Shown: positions 27,246 through 40,297, counted from the stretch's first letter. The stretch is DNA of 64,000 nt from Hyalella azteca (GCF_000764305.2 NW_025934661.1:127329-191328); one strand, 5' to 3'. Notes: generated by a model not told the origin, from the letters alone. Numbers and translations are program-made.

Positions 27246-29357
27246 TTTCAAAACGTGTATTTTTAGTTGATATTTTGCAATCACAAATTAGGTTGGCGGC
27301 TCGATCAAGGCGATCTGCGTAGCATATTCGAAGTCCTGCTGAACCTGAAGACTTGCAGTTGTTTCACAATATTTTATCATGAATAATTTGTTATTGACTA
27401 CTATACCTTTGAATCATCAGCGGGGCATAGATGAATCATCACAGCCTGTTGATCTGTCACTACCAGAATGTCCACCAACCAGTACATTTCTTCCAGTTAA
27501 TTTAAAGAGTAAAAATTTCTCCAACAAACCCACTATCAGAAAACTCAAGACATTGGCTTCTTCGACATCCGATCAATGCCAACGAATTTACAAATTAGAA
27601 AAATTATTACAGATTGAAACTTGAATTAAAAATAAGACATTTATACCTCCAAGTACGGCCGTTTCTTGCGCCATGTGTCATTCTTGATAGGAATTGAATT
27701 AAAGAGCACTACGAGATTAGATCGTCATTAACGGATCAAAGAGAGAGTGCGTTGTCATTGTACTTAAATACCCCTTAAATAAATACAGCACAACACAGCT
27801 GGTGATGTCAACTCTGATAAATTTTTCGGAATACGTTCTATAGTCGTAGACGATATAAACATTAAGGGACTACGCTCTCATGTCAGTACCATAAACGCAC
27901 GAGTTGAAAATAAAACGGGGGCAATAAACGTTCAACTTTACTAACAAATATTTTCTTGTTGATAGTTATGCTTCCTATAGCTTATCATCTGCTGGACTCT
28001 GCCTTGCTCTGAGACAAAATAATGCGAGGTTATTACTCAAAAATTGAATGCAATAAATTAGGAAATAAATTAAATGTAACGAAAAGATAGCCACTCAATC
28101 GGATACATAAGAATATGAAAAAAGTACATGAATAATTATATTTTAAGCAGCATTTTCCCGGGAAGAAGTGAAAAAATTCACTATTCGCATAAGATTACAA
28201 TCGCCTCTGGATGACAGGAAACATTGGCTACCATTATATCAGTCCAAAATTACCAAAGATTTCTCATGGTAATCATGTTACCATGAGAAATGATGATATC
28301 GACCCACTGATGATATCGACATGTTATGGACGCCGCATACCGAAGTGAAAATAAAACCTAATAATAGGTGGAAGTGTGGTGCGCAAAATATGTTAGGAAT
28401 GCAACAATATTTTTTCAAAACCAACTAGAAAAAGTCTACAAATAAAATTACATAACACTCATAAAATATTTTATCAGTAATAGATATAATAGAAGCCGAA
28501 ATCTCATGAACACGCTGAAAACAGGTGCACATTTGAATATATATAAGATTATATTATAATAATCGACACCGTAAACCTAACTCGAGCACTACTGTACATT
28601 TCTACAAGAAGACACATATTTTTCCAAAGTTTCAGCTCTGCTCCAACATCAACAAGCCACACAGTACACAAAAAGTGCTATTCAGAAACTTATTTTCCCA
28701 AGTTATTTGATTTCATGAAATACACTATAGCAAAATTAGCACAATTTTACTACAAAAGTTGAAAGAAAACAGCAAAAAATTTTATCTGGTTGATAGAAGA
28801 AGAGATGCTCGATTGCAAGTTTACTAGCGCGTAAGGTAGGTATTAATTAAAAACTCCATGATGGTGAGACCCTAACTATTAAGAGCTGGAACATTAAGCC
28901 ACGTCAAACGCAGGTTCAGATAGCGAGCAAACTTTTTTTTTTTATATTGCACGAGCGTTTTGGCAGAAAATTTTTAAAAAGCAGGGCAGAAAATCACGTT
29001 TGAATGACCCAAGAAGGTTACAAGAAACACATCTTTACCTGCTTCAAGGATTCTTAAGGTTTGTATGCACTGCATCTGCTAACTAATTTGTTCCTCCACA
29101 CCTAATAAATACAAAGTCTGAGTTGTTATTAAGATTGACTCTGAATTACCGGCATTACGTCAGGCCTCAATCATCGCTCTTGTTTCTATTTGTACCAAAA
29201 AGAATTGTACCTAAAAAAGTAACAATCCAAAATATCCCGCATGAAGACATACACGAATATCAGTACGGTACCGGTAGTAAAGGAAGTAATAATAAGCCTA
29301 ATTTTCATTCAATTATCAGACTTAGGTGGAGCTACACCGATGAGCTGGACTAACAGA
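27246..29357. other. No gene recognised; YIPF6 3' flank
   Basis: Contains an 81-codon plus-strand ORF (27379-27624) with balanced composition but no recognisable domain. At about 28259-28292 there is a perfect 13-base inverted repeat, TTTCTCATGGTAA and its complement, around TCATG. The 3' UTR of YIPF6 must lie just below 29358; I see no clear AATAAA signal. Confidence 0.45.
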
Positions 29358-32300
29358 TCAGCTGGTGTTGGAGACGATGAGCCAGGAGATGACGAGGTAG
29401 AACAGGAAGATGGGGTAAACTGCGAGGCCGCGACGTGCCTGCAACTGCGAGTCACTCAGGAACATCATGGCAGCTGTGAACGCAAGGCAAGAGTTGTCAA
29501 TTATATGTCATTTATGAGCGCTTTAGAAAAGTTAAGCCTCTAATTTCTCATAAGTATTGATCAGTGTTACGGTCCTGCTTTAGACCGCAATACATTCCGT
29601 CTTGTACGCTAAAGTATATTCGCACACATTAGTACAAAATTTAACACTGGCGTTATGGCGTAGTGATACAACATTTAATGATTCATCCAACACTCACCGA
29701 ACGTTGCCCAAGCAAAACCCAGGCATGATACAAGGAAGCGGATGATGAATGCCACGGTCGAGTGCGAGAAGAAAAGCAGTATGCGACACACGATCAAGGA
29801 TAAACAGCCGGGCAGCAGACAGTAGCCCAACACACATACCGACTGGAAGAACGATCTGCAATACAGTTAAATGTAAACAAAGGTATGTGATTTTGCTGTT
29901 TTACTAGCAACACTAACAAGTGGCTGGGTTCAGGAGCATTAGGGTACTCATACTGAAGGCCATAAATATCACCATATAACTGAACTACCTATCTTTTCAT
30001 ATTCGGATTTACAGTCTTAACTCTAATGACTAGAGTAGGAGAAAAACAAATCCAAAATAAAATGTGAAGATTGTGAGCTTGGATTTATAATAAGATACAC
30101 AACTATTGCTTTTCAAAAAAAAATTAAAATTAGTGGATGGAAAATGAATCACAGTAAACTTCGAATGTGAGCGCAGTTATATGAGGGAATATTTCCCATC
30201 CCTTCAATAAATCGCAAAATTTTCCATTGCATTAATATAAGATATTGTTTGCAACACAACAAACGGAAGGTAAGGACTGACATGTTGCCACCCAGCAGCT
30301 TGGAGTTAAGGGTGACGACCGCGGCGCCCGCCCACACAATGATGAAGACCTCAGCGAACTGCGGCCCTCCGTCGTGTATCTCGCGCCCGTCTGGCAGCAC
30401 CACGCTCTGCGCCTCACCCTGCAGCATCCTTGTGGAGGGCATAATAATTAATAAAATGATATCCGTTTAAAAATTACTTTTTAAAGACAACACTTCTAAA
30501 GGGGCCAACTGGTTTCTCCAATGTTAAACATGTGCAATAAAATTTTATTTTTATTTTTAAATATAAAACTTTTTAAATATAAAATAGTTAAAAATAAAAT
30601 AAATAAAACAAACTTTTAAAAAAGTAGAAAATAAAATACTTAAAATAAACTTTTTAAAAAACCACGCTTTTCTTGTGGACTAAAAAGTAGAAAATAAATT
30701 ATGGTTCGCCCCAAAAAAACGTGTGTCGGGCAGATTTATGATTAAAGCGAAAAGCACACAACACTTAAATTTTGGAAATTTGATGGTGAACGTACAGCCC
30801 GACCCACATTTTTTTGGGGCGAACCATAATTTATTTTCTACTTTTTAGTCCACAAATGCCGAATTTCAGATCTCTAGAACAATTAGAAGTGGGCTAATTT
30901 TTGTTGTCAATGTTAACAACAAACAAACAAACGCGAAGCTAAGCTAAGAAAAACGTGTTAAAAATTAGCATTTTCCGGAGTTACTGCGTGATGGAATTGC
31001 CAATAAGTACCGTACTGTAGCAATTTAAGGTACCGTAGCTAGTAATGCCTCTAGCATTTTCCATGCTGTGTTTCAGGTTAAAACTCACACGGCAAGGAAG
31101 GTGCAGAGGATCAGTGGTCCCCACAGGTCCCCTGTCAAAACAAGTAGAGCAAAAAATAACTTGGATACTTTACACATTCAAATAAGCTATTGAAAATCAC
31201 ACTCCATTGCTACAAGGGATAAAAAAATTAGTGTAACTGCTTACAAGTGACTTGTTAATTACACTTTTTTCAGTTACTATTTATATATTAAAAACAACTC
31301 ATCAATTTTGATGAATTTGACAATTTTTTCCAATCACTTTGAATGTGATATAAACTAATGCATAAAATATAGGTACCTTTGTTTTGTACATACCATATAC
31401 AGGGTGTTTCAGAATTAAGTAACCCTTTTAATTTGTTAATAAATAAAAAACTAAGAACGTTATGAAGTTGAAACTTGTTTTATTTAAAATCATGATGAAA
31501 ATTTAAGGCTTGATAATTAAACACAAATTTAGCAAGCTATACAGGATAATGACGTAACTATGATACAATATTACCATAAAAATGTTCTTCTTTTAAATAA
31601 AACAAGTTTCAACTTCATAACGTTCTTAGTTTTTTATTTATTAACAAATTAAAAGGGTTTCTTAATTCTGAAACACCCTGTACATAACAAAAATTTAAAT
31701 TGCATTATATAAAAGAAATAAAGCCTTACATTCTTTAAGTAATGATTTCTTCTCTTTGGGATACAAGACGTGGTAAAACTTCACTCCAACGGCCTTCAAG
31801 TCTCGCATCTGAAATGTTCAATATATTTGACTTGCAATGGTAATAAAATTTTACGAAAGACATAATTCAAAAGTTTGAATAATTACTGGAGTATATACAA
31901 AACGTTGTCATATCATTATAAAACTGTCATACTTAAATATGTACCACTAAATTAGAAAATTTTCATCTAGCCAACAAAGACCAAATCACATTAACAAAGG
32001 AAGCCATAAAAAATAATGAATACCGGTACTTTACATGTGCAAATGGTATCATAACACATAAGCTAAACAGTGACATATGACATAACACGCCACTCATCAC
32101 ACAGCAGAAATTTTTCACTGCTACATACTTAGATCTAAACATTCCTACACTTGAATAAAAGTTACAAAATCAATGAGAGAATGATACAGTTTTGGGAGCC
32201 ATCACAGATTGAAGTGAAACAAAAGATAAGTAGAAATTATTATTTGCAATATCTGCTACCATAAGAAACTTATGCGTATCACAAGAACTTCATTTCAAGA

Positions 32301-32964
32301 TTCTTCCAGTCTTGGATTACAGAATATCACAAAAAATACAAAACTTTAAATCTAATCAAATGTTCTGTAGAGATGAAGTTTGATAACAACAACTGATATA
32401 AGATACCTATGCTAATAAATACTCAAATCACCACACAGTAGCAAGCCAACAATACCACACTCACCACAGTATCTTTTATAGGCTCGTCTAAAGTGTTGTA
32501 CTGTGATGGGTCTTCTCTCCCCACTGTGCCAGGCAGGGTGAGCTCCCCACTCACATCCCCATAGTTGTGGGCACTCAGAGTGTCCACAAAATTCACCTCT
32601 TCTACCTGAAGAACATTAATACATAAATTTGAAAATATTAGTACAAATACATATTTTTGTTTGATAATGAATTAGCATCATAAGGTTTTTCAATATAAAC
32701 ATTCATCACTGAACCTTCATGAATGAATTTCATACAAGAAGTAGTAGTGAATTCATTATTACATAAATGGGAAATTTCTTCTAAAATGATTACATTGCAA
32801 AAAGATGAAGGTTTCTGTAAATTTTTATAATAATTAGACCATGAATATTGGTTTAGAATGTTCAATAACTGCTTGGGACTTTTATGAATAGGAAAGAAAT
32901 AAATTGAGGTTCAATGTGCCATACTCACATCAAGGCTTTGATGCTGGGGGTTTCCAGCACTCAT
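29358..32964 (-). CDS. YIPF6: YIPF6, Yip1-domain Golgi membrane protein
   Basis: Seven coding exons, all with AG acceptors and GT donors and consistent phases: 32929-32964, 32465-32605, 31730-31808, 31089-31131, 30282-30428, 29698-29855 and 29358-29473. They total 720 bases, 239 codons plus TGA; vertebrate YIPF6 is close to 236 residues. The soluble cytosolic N-terminus includes LDEPIKDTVMRDLKAVGVKF and KFYHVLYPKEKKSLL. The Yip1 domain follows with WDLWGPLILCTFLAV, GPQFAEVFIIVWAGA, LNSKLLGG and SFFQSVCVLGYCLLP, giving about five membrane segments, and the protein ends in a hydrophobic helix. The family acts at Golgi membranes in vesicle traffic with Rab and other Yip proteins. The start is the only ATG in the first exon. 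The exon-5 donor is the less usual GTCAGT. Confidence 0.95.
30672..30855. mobile_element. Fold-back element in YIPF6 intron 4
   Basis: Two arms of about 58 bases face each other around a 65-base centre. The left arm starts TTGTGGACTAAAAAGTAG and continues through ATGGTTCGCCCC; the right arm is its near-perfect complement, ending CTTTTTAGTCCACAA. Such long arms relative to length are typical of MITEs or fold-back elements. The left arm follows a very AT-rich stretch (30540-30660). No target duplication is clear. Confidence 0.8.
31400..31680. mobile_element. Mariner-type MITE in YIPF6 intron 3
   Basis: A 281-base element starts CAGGGTGTTTCAGAATTAAG and ends with its complement CTTAATTCTGAAACACCCTG, apart from a few bases of divergence. 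It is flanked by TA on both sides (31398-31399 and 31681-31682). The arms extend over about 100 bases each, including AAACTAAGAACGTTATGAAG and its inverse. TA duplication and a CAGGGTGTTTC end are usual for mariner-derived MITEs. It has no coding capacity. Confidence 0.9.
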
Positions 32965-34137
32965 GTTGGATGTATTTTTTTGTTCAAGATTAACCACAAT
33001 TGTAGACCTGTCACCTGGAAACTTTTATTTACTAAAAACTTGTATATATATAAGATGAAAAGTGATTAATATATGTTTTAACATTCAAAAATTCATGTAA
33101 TCTTAAGTGTCAACCTTATCTCAAATCTGTGATGAAGCCTCAGCTGCAGATATGCTCTGTTGTTTTACCATTAGTAGAAGTAATTGCTTCATAATTGCCA
33201 TGGTCAGGAAGATGTGCCAGGTGCGCGGGAATTTATTTTGTCATTTTAACGACCTGCGCGGTGCGCCATACTACGTTGGTAAAAAAATGCGCCATGCGCC
33301 GTACTTTAGAAAGCTAAAATAGTTCTACTATTTTAGTCGACAATATAAGCGAGTATATTGACTACGCGAGTCGAACTGACAATAATAATAAAATGTAAGA
33401 CATGTCCGGGTTACTTCTGACTCTTCCGGTTGTCCGCCTTGTCGTATACGGAACGTACGGTAATCGTAAAGTGCGGCTGTTATACATACGAAATGTAAAC
33501 AGATGGTGTTCAGTGTTGCCATATGACTTTGGAGAAAATTTCTTCTAAAATAAAGATGGCCGGGATTGCGCGAACATGTGCGCGAAGATAATCAATTTTC
33601 ATTACATTGCACCAACTGTGCACAGCAATAGCTTAAAAAAAGTGAAAATGTGCGGGAAAATTCACCGAAAACATACATCATCCTGAGTGTGGCATAATTG
33701 TAGATACTATTGATTGTTGAAAGATATTTATATCAAATATAGGCTAACTTTTCTATTGATAAAAGATAAAGATAATCATCATTTCTATTTGTACTCTACT
33801 GATAATTATACTTTTAGAAATTAATATATAAATTTTTCAAGTTTTTAATTTGATAATTTTTTTAAATAAAATTATAAAATAGATAGTATTGGGAGATATA
33901 GGCTATAGCTAATCAATCTAGAAGACTAGAAAAAATTTCATTTCTTCAAAAAATGGCAGGATAGGCTAGCTCAATTCAGTGAATTCACACTTCAGAAAAA
34001 AATTAATCTTTGCAATCAGCAATGCCTACTTAAATGGGAATTTCTGTCAAATTCATTTGCAGTCAGCAGTTTTTGCTAATTTTTTAGTTCAGACACCATA
34101 CTGCCAAGTCAAGTTAATGAAGTTATCATCAACCAAT
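32965..34137. other. YIPF6 upstream region; no second gene seen
   Basis: Should hold the YIPF6 5' UTR and promoter. A TTTCCAG acceptor-like site at about 33017-33024 allows a further upstream non-coding exon. The GC-richer, CpG-containing patch at about 33210-33510 is the most promoter-like part. No start site can be fixed from sequence. Confidence 0.35.
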
Positions 34138-35481
34138 TCACAGTCCCAGTGTAAATGAGTGTATTAATATTTTGGAAAATTGGATTGAAGAAATTAAAAT
34201 TGGATAGAATGCACAGTTTTGATGTCGGTTGCCCAGGGGATTACTCAAATTAGATGGACAGACAATGGAAAACAGTGCACACAAAGAAGTATATAATCTG
34301 AAAGGCAAGCAATGGGCGGCCATAAATATACCAGCGATCATTGTGTTCTTGGTTGCTTTTTGACGCTCTTCTGCAGTCGGACGTCCATGCCTGATTTGAC
34401 GTGTTTCATCGCGCTGTCCGAGTTTGACAGCTTCCACGTGTTGAACACTTAACAGGTGCCTCTTTTGAGCAGCATTTTTGCTTCTGTTGTCGCTGAAGGT
34501 CATGCCATCAGTCCACGATTCGCCAACCTTACGACGACCTCTGTTGGTATTTCGTTGACGCATGCAAACCTTACAAAAATATCGAATGGCATCGTTATCG
34601 CCATCGTATTGCGCCAGGAAATTTGAATCGTAATTTTCAAGCGTATTATTTGAGCTATCAATCGGAGGTTGGTCGGTTCTTACTCCCATATCCTCGCTCA
34701 TCTTCTTGCAGCAGCAGTCGTTGTTTTCATGTTTGCAAGCTTTCAGTGTTGCTTCCAAGGTCAACTTGACGAATTTTTTAATGATTTTCAGTTCGGAGCA
34801 GCATTCACACTTAGGTGTGGAGATGAAAATTTGCTGCACTTTTTTGCTCCTTGTCTCTGATGATTTGCTGGTCGTTGATTGAGTATTTGCAGGTAAGTCG
34901 GAAGACGTTGTCTCACACGGCTGACTATGAATTGATTGAGTTTCAGCGTGTGAGGTGGAAGACGTTGTTGGCAAAGGCGCTGTATCAAATGATTGGCTAG
35001 ACGTGGATTGAGTTTTTGCCGGTGAGTCGGGAGACGCTGTAGGTAAAAGCGTCGTCTCTGACGCTGACGGTCGTAGTGACGGATGACAAGGAGTTGAAGA
35101 TTTAGCAGGTGAGGCGGAAGAAGTTGTTGGCAGGAGTTGCGAATCTTGTGATGCTGCCAAATCAGAATGGTCTATGTCCATATTTTCGTCAAAAGGAAGG
35201 TCATTTGATGCTGGAGTTGGAACAGTTGCGGAAGAAGCAGTCATCGAATTAGTCATTTTGGTTTTAGACACTGGTGCTTTTTTTCTGACAAATCGACTGC
35301 AGTATTCGCGATAAGCATTAGGGTGATGTCTCTCTAGATGTTTCACTAAATTGCTCTTGCTAGTTTGTGGAAATTTCACAGTTTTTTTTCCAAACGTGCA
35401 CAATTTACAAGTGGCCAAATAACCGTTATCTTTTTTTCGCACGTCTTTGAATGCAAATTCAAGCACAGGATGAGGAGTCAT
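34138..35481 (-). CDS. BED-type zinc-finger, hAT-related protein (possibly truncated)
   Basis: A single 447-codon ORF. Residues about 10-58 form a BED finger: TCKLC, then a spacer, then HLERHHP. A long Ser/Thr/Pro-rich region with tandem-like TTSS/SQS segments (about 80-215) follows. A second Cys/His segment (FCKVC, then QKRHLLSVQH) comes next, then a hydrophobic part (AAHCLPFRL) recalling the start of the region following BED domains in hAT-derived proteins. The reading frame loses that character after about residue 410. Either the gene continues through a donor near 34331 (GCTG|GTATAT) or the 3' part was lost. BED fingers bind DNA, and this is either a hAT transposase remnant or a domesticated derivative. 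No DDE catalytic core is present in the window. Confidence 0.6.
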   Translation of the reverse strand: MTPHPVLEFAFKDVRKKDNGYLATCKLCTFGKKTVKFPQTSKSNLVKHLERHHPNAYREYCSRFVRKKAPVSKTKMTNSMTASSATVPTPASNDLPFDENMDIDHSDLAASQDSQLLPTTSSASPAKSSTPCHPSLRPSASETTLLPTASPDSPAKTQSTSSQSFDTAPLPTTSSTSHAETQSIHSQPCETTSSDLPANTQSTTSKSSETRSKKVQQIFISTPKCECCSELKIIKKFVKLTLEATLKACKHENNDCCCKKMSEDMGVRTDQPPIDSSNNTLENYDSNFLAQYDGDNDAIRYFCKVCMRQRNTNRGRRKVGESWTDGMTFSDNRSKNAAQKRHLLSVQHVEAVKLGQRDETRQIRHGRPTAEERQKATKNTMIAGIFMAAHCLPFRLYTSLCALFSIVCPSNLSNPLGNRHQNCAFYPILISSIQFSKILIHSFTLGL

Positions 35482-38400
35482 CGTTACAGAGATCAGTAGC
35501 TTTTCAATAATTAATCTGAGAAAAAAGTAGGTTAATCAGCACTTAAACATGATTTATGAGTTTCAGGAGACATGCAGGTGCGACCGACGCCAGTAACATA
35601 CAAAATACGAGTATTTATAGGGGTTGTAGCACTAATATAAATACCTATCAATGCGGATATTCTTTTTTGGAATATTTTTTTGGCACGAATCATTTACTTG
35701 GCACTATAACTGACCACGTGAATCACGATTTAAAAGTAAATAAATAACTGGCAAATCTTTACTATTAATTCACTTTCGATAAAGTGGCTTAGTTAAACGC
35801 ACACGTGTATAAACCCAATAATTCTTTTAGTTTTAGACAAGTTTTCAACTATCGTCAGGCGTATATGCCAGAGGAATAAGTCACCGGCCTTGAAAAGAAA
35901 CGATCTATTTTGTTAACAAAAATTAGTCCAAACTTTCTAGCTTGATGGAAAAAGCTTCTACTGATTACGTGACAATCGAACCCTACAAATCGTATTTCTG
36001 ACTCAAATTCTGAGTGACGAGTAGGTACGTACGGTATCATACGGTTTTTAACTTTTTTTTTGATGACGAGTGGCGAGTTGAGTGCCTCACAGCAGGAGCT
36101 GTTCAGGGCAGTGGGCAGAAAATTATGCATTATAAATATTGACGGGCGACGGCGAATAGAAAAGCACAATAAAATTAACTTTCGAGGCTTCAAACCGGAA
36201 AACCATCATTCTTAATTATTCACAATACAACAATGACATAGTCTGGGTCTGAAGTTCTGAACTGCCTTTTAGTCATTTATCAATAACGTAAATAATAAGT
36301 AGTATTCACTCTTCAGTCTTCAGGCAACAGTCTAGTCAGTCTTGAGTCCTGACCCACGAAAATATACAAACTTACAATTCGATCAAAATACTCTGAATTT
36401 TGAGAAGTATTTCTAGCCCAAATCAGTGTTAAATTAGAACTTTTAGTAAAAGATGGACATAATTACGATTGGTTGACTGCAAGTCGAAGAAGAGCTCAGG
36501 AGGCTGGACGTTCGACGGTTAGGTAGTTCATGAAGTCTAACCACTACTCTGAGAAAATTTGTACTCACTACTTAAAATTTACTTTTACTATCTCCATTTT
36601 ATTTACAGACTTTGGGCAACAGACTCCCGAAATATTCAATTAGATTACTAACTTTAAGAAGCGTTTGTTCCTTAACAATTTGTCTCTAAGTTAAATTAAA
36701 CAAACGAACTAAACGATAGGAAGTAATAGCGTCTCACGACTAAGCCAACACCAACTGAGTTCAACGTGATGCACACTGCCGAGGACATTTGGAGGAGCAA
36801 ATGATACACAAACATTTACCACGCATGCATGTCTGCAACTGATTGATGTCCGCATTGTCCGGTGACAGTCGACGCTGCATAGCTGCATTACTACGCGATG
36901 GTGCCAATTATTATTAAAATTAGAAATAAAATGACGCACTTAGCTCATTTTTATTCTAAAGGTGTGTATATTTGTTATATGTTGAAATCAACACTCATGT
37001 TTTCATTAAAAAGATCTGATGTTATAATTATTAACTGAGTGGTATGAGTCAATTCAATAAGCCTCATCTGAGGCTCATCTGTCACTTATTTTCTACCTTC
37101 ATGGGCGATCTCTTTGTTAGTCGTAATGAACTGGAATGTTTGCTGCAAATCATATGAACGGTATATTAAGTTAAAGTTTTTTTTTTTTATCACTTGCACA
37201 ATTTGTGATGGATGTCTAAAATATATTTGGATCTTTACGCCAAGAAACAATTTTTTTACAATCCTTCCGAATTTCCGATGATGTCACTCATCCCATCTAA
37301 ATATTTAAAATGTAACTATTTCGTCGTTTCTAAGACTCCATTGACTATAGAGCAATCGGTATTTATTTCTATCGCAGGACAATGATAATACATACTTATA
37401 TTAAAAATTTCGAGCTGATCCTTTCAGTATTGAAGGAGGTATGAGTGGATTCGGTTGAGAGAAAATTTAGGTTGTTCGTCTGAGTCCGCCGGCGTGTTCC
37501 CAGCGGCATGCGGGTTCGGAGGAGTGTCGATTCGGTCCTAAGCCATTGAACTGACACGTGCACTGGGTAGCCGCTAAGTGTCGCAGTGTTTGGTCAATAT
37601 AACGTTAGAAAAATTAAGTATTAAAATCACAGAACCTCTAGCTTACTTTTTTAAGTGCTGGTCCTAAAATTCCGCTACCGTTTTAAATGTTTCTTTTATT
37701 ATTAACCTATCGTTAATATTTGCAGCGCGCTTATCTATCGATAAAATTAATTGTCTGTCTAATTTGTTCATGCATCAAAATGACCAAATGATGAATTTTA
37801 AATACTCATACCCGAATTTCTGTGATTGAAATCTTGATACGTTATCGCTATTAAATTTTAATACAATTTTAGATTTCACTGCAGTGGAAGGTGAGGTGGT
37901 GTAACGCGGTGGTAGGGTTGATTTTTCGATACGTTTTCATATATTAACATGAGAATATATTAACTATACAGAATTCCACACTGATGCACACTATTGCACA
38001 GTGACAGTGGCAAAGGTAAAGGAGAACCTTTTTTATTTTTGTCGCCTTTCCTCACACCTCAAGTTCATTTTTGAGTCCTAAAAGTAAACCAGTAACAGTA
38101 AGTAGGTCTTGGATAAATAATTATATGGTCCTTGCAAAATTTCTTTCTCATTAACTTAAAAATGGTCTTTTTCAGTAGTTTTCACCCATGATTTTTGAAA
38201 AATTACCCATAAACAATGGAAAGATTCTTTTGAGTTTTGACCAATAATTTTTGGCAAATTTTGCCCAAATTTGGAGTGTAAAATGATAGGCTGCAACCTG
38301 CAAGCCTGCAGCCTGGCCTTGTGGACAGTGGAGGCTGCGGTGTGCTGCAGCCTGGCCGCCACACTGCCACCGGGACCCGGGCCACAGCCCACAGGTCACA

Positions 38401-40037
38401 GGTGACAGGTCTGTGCTCAGTGCTGTGGTAAGTGTGGTTGGTTGAACTTGAATCTATCATGAAATTCATGATTATCGGAAGCATTGTTCCCTCAGGACCC
38501 TCACTTCCCTGAATTCTACCAAAATCATAAATGACGTAGGCAATTTCAACTCCAAGCCTCGATAATCATATCAGAACTTAGCAGAAGGTTCACAAGTCAT
38601 AACCATTTTTCAAGCCGATGGAACCGTATTGGAACGTTCAAATTGGCGCTGAAGCCGCTGATCACTTCGTTTCGCAACTTCGCCACTGTGGCATGTACTC
38701 CCTTAATCGCGGAAGTAACAGCTGAGCGGAAATTCGAAACCACCTACTTTGTAAAACGAAACATGAGCCTTCAACACTAAGTTACCAATATTCTAGAAAC
38801 AATTTTTTGGGGGGGGGCTAATTGACTCCGTGAGAGAATGCAGGAAGCCACTCACACTAATTAATGCAATGAACTGCAAGGCAACAGCAGCACAAGATAA
38901 AGAAAAGCAAAGACATCACGCGATGCACAAAGTCAATGAGACCACATAGTTAGTCCATTATGGCAACTGCACCACGCAAAACAGGAAATCAACAGTAATA
39001 AAACGATATACAAATGGAACAGCCCAAAAACAATACAAAAATCGGCAGCCACAAATACCAGATGGATTTTTTAAGCACACAAATCTCAAGTTTTTGTCGC
39101 ATAGTTGACTTATAACCGTGTAATTTGACTAGAAATAGAGATTTAGTAATGCTTTGTATTCTGTTATAGTTATATTAGAAATTAGTTTTAAACATAAAAT
39201 TATGAGTGCAATTATGAGAGGAGCATTGGAGCTCCTTTTTGTGCAATTATGAGAGGAGCAAAATTTAGAGTTTCCGAAACTATCGCGATCGTCAAGGACC
39301 CCGATTTTTACGCAACACATATCTTAATTATGAACTCCGATCAATGTGGGAAAATAGGGATCAGAAAATGGGATACGTTTGTGTTAGTGCCCTTTGTAAC
39401 ACAAGGTTTTTCTTATGAGCCCCAATGAAGAATTAGCTTGGAAGTTAGAACACCAAAATTTAAGTTAATTTCTTTACTAATGCACGCTTTTATTTCTCCG
39501 AAAGTCGACAAAAATTAATTTAGAATGGGATCTTGGGCGAAAACACAGAATACTATACAAACTCGGTCCAATGCGTATTCGCTTCGTTAATATCGACGAC
39601 TCAAACTATCATCAGTCTTGAAAAGATCCGGCCAAATGATACGACCTTCTGTGAACAAGTCACGAAAAGTTCAAGAACTGGCGACAGGCCACATCAGGCG
39701 CCGACATCGCTCCTTAGCGCCGACATCGCTATGTTATGTTATGTTAAAAGCAGGCCTTAGCACACGACTCTTTTTTGGCTGCCGTATCTCGGGTTACTGG
39801 CAATGTTAGGTTTGCTTCATGCATCACTCGCATTCAAATGCTGATGCCACTGTTCATCACAAATTTCTTCCTTTCCAAGTTTTCCTTTTGTTTGCACATT
39901 TTTAACTGAATATGAAGCTCTGAGGTCTTGCAGTATAGATAAATATTACATGCTTATTGCATTATTATTATTAATGCAATTAGGCTTATGAGATTAAAAT
40001 ATTTATTATTATAGATTATTAAATGCTTATTGCATTA
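35482..40037. other. No gene recognised; dispersed repeat copy at 37370-37541
   Basis: Mostly AT-rich. About 37370-37541 is a copy of a repeat found inverted at 60618-60800. A GC-rich patch at about 38290-38440 (many CAGCCTGG/CACAG motifs) supports only overlapping short ORFs. A 20-base motif GTGCAATTATGAGAGGAGCA occurs twice at about 39207-39260. Confidence 0.45.
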
Positions 40038-40063
40038 CAGGGTCATCAATATTTAGCGTTACA

Positions 40064-40297
40064 TTGTTTTTTTTCAAAATCAATACACTCGCAAAACAGT
40101 CAAATGTGTCGTTTGGAACCATGTCAACTGTTCTCCGGAAGGACCTAAAGTTGTCCCCATTCAAGCATGTCAAAAACACCAACTGTCTGCTCAAGTTGTT
40201 GACAAACGCCTCCAAAGATCCAAGCATGGTTGGAGGCGTTTCCAAAGATCTAAGCATTCAACCATGGATCCAAGATTCTTCTTTCCCGCATTCATGA
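40064..40297 (+). pseudogene. Mariner transposase N-terminal fragment
   Basis: Contains LAKQSNVSFGTMSTVLRKDL, which has the look of the second helix-turn-helix of a mariner/maT transposase, followed by KLSPFKHVKN. After that, short direct repeats (CCAAAGATC-AAGCAT, at about 40211-40262) interrupt the frame. The rest of the protein resumes only beyond 41.8 kb. Confidence 0.6.

Noticed and set aside
27379..27624. 81-codon plus-strand ORF with balanced composition
   Set aside because: It could be a small exon or peptide, but there is no motif, splice partner or promoter support; it is mentioned only under the intergenic entry.
38156..38484. Overlapping minus-strand ORFs over a GC-rich patch
   Set aside because: They are open in several frames at once because of base composition, with no family motif and no splice-bounded exon.
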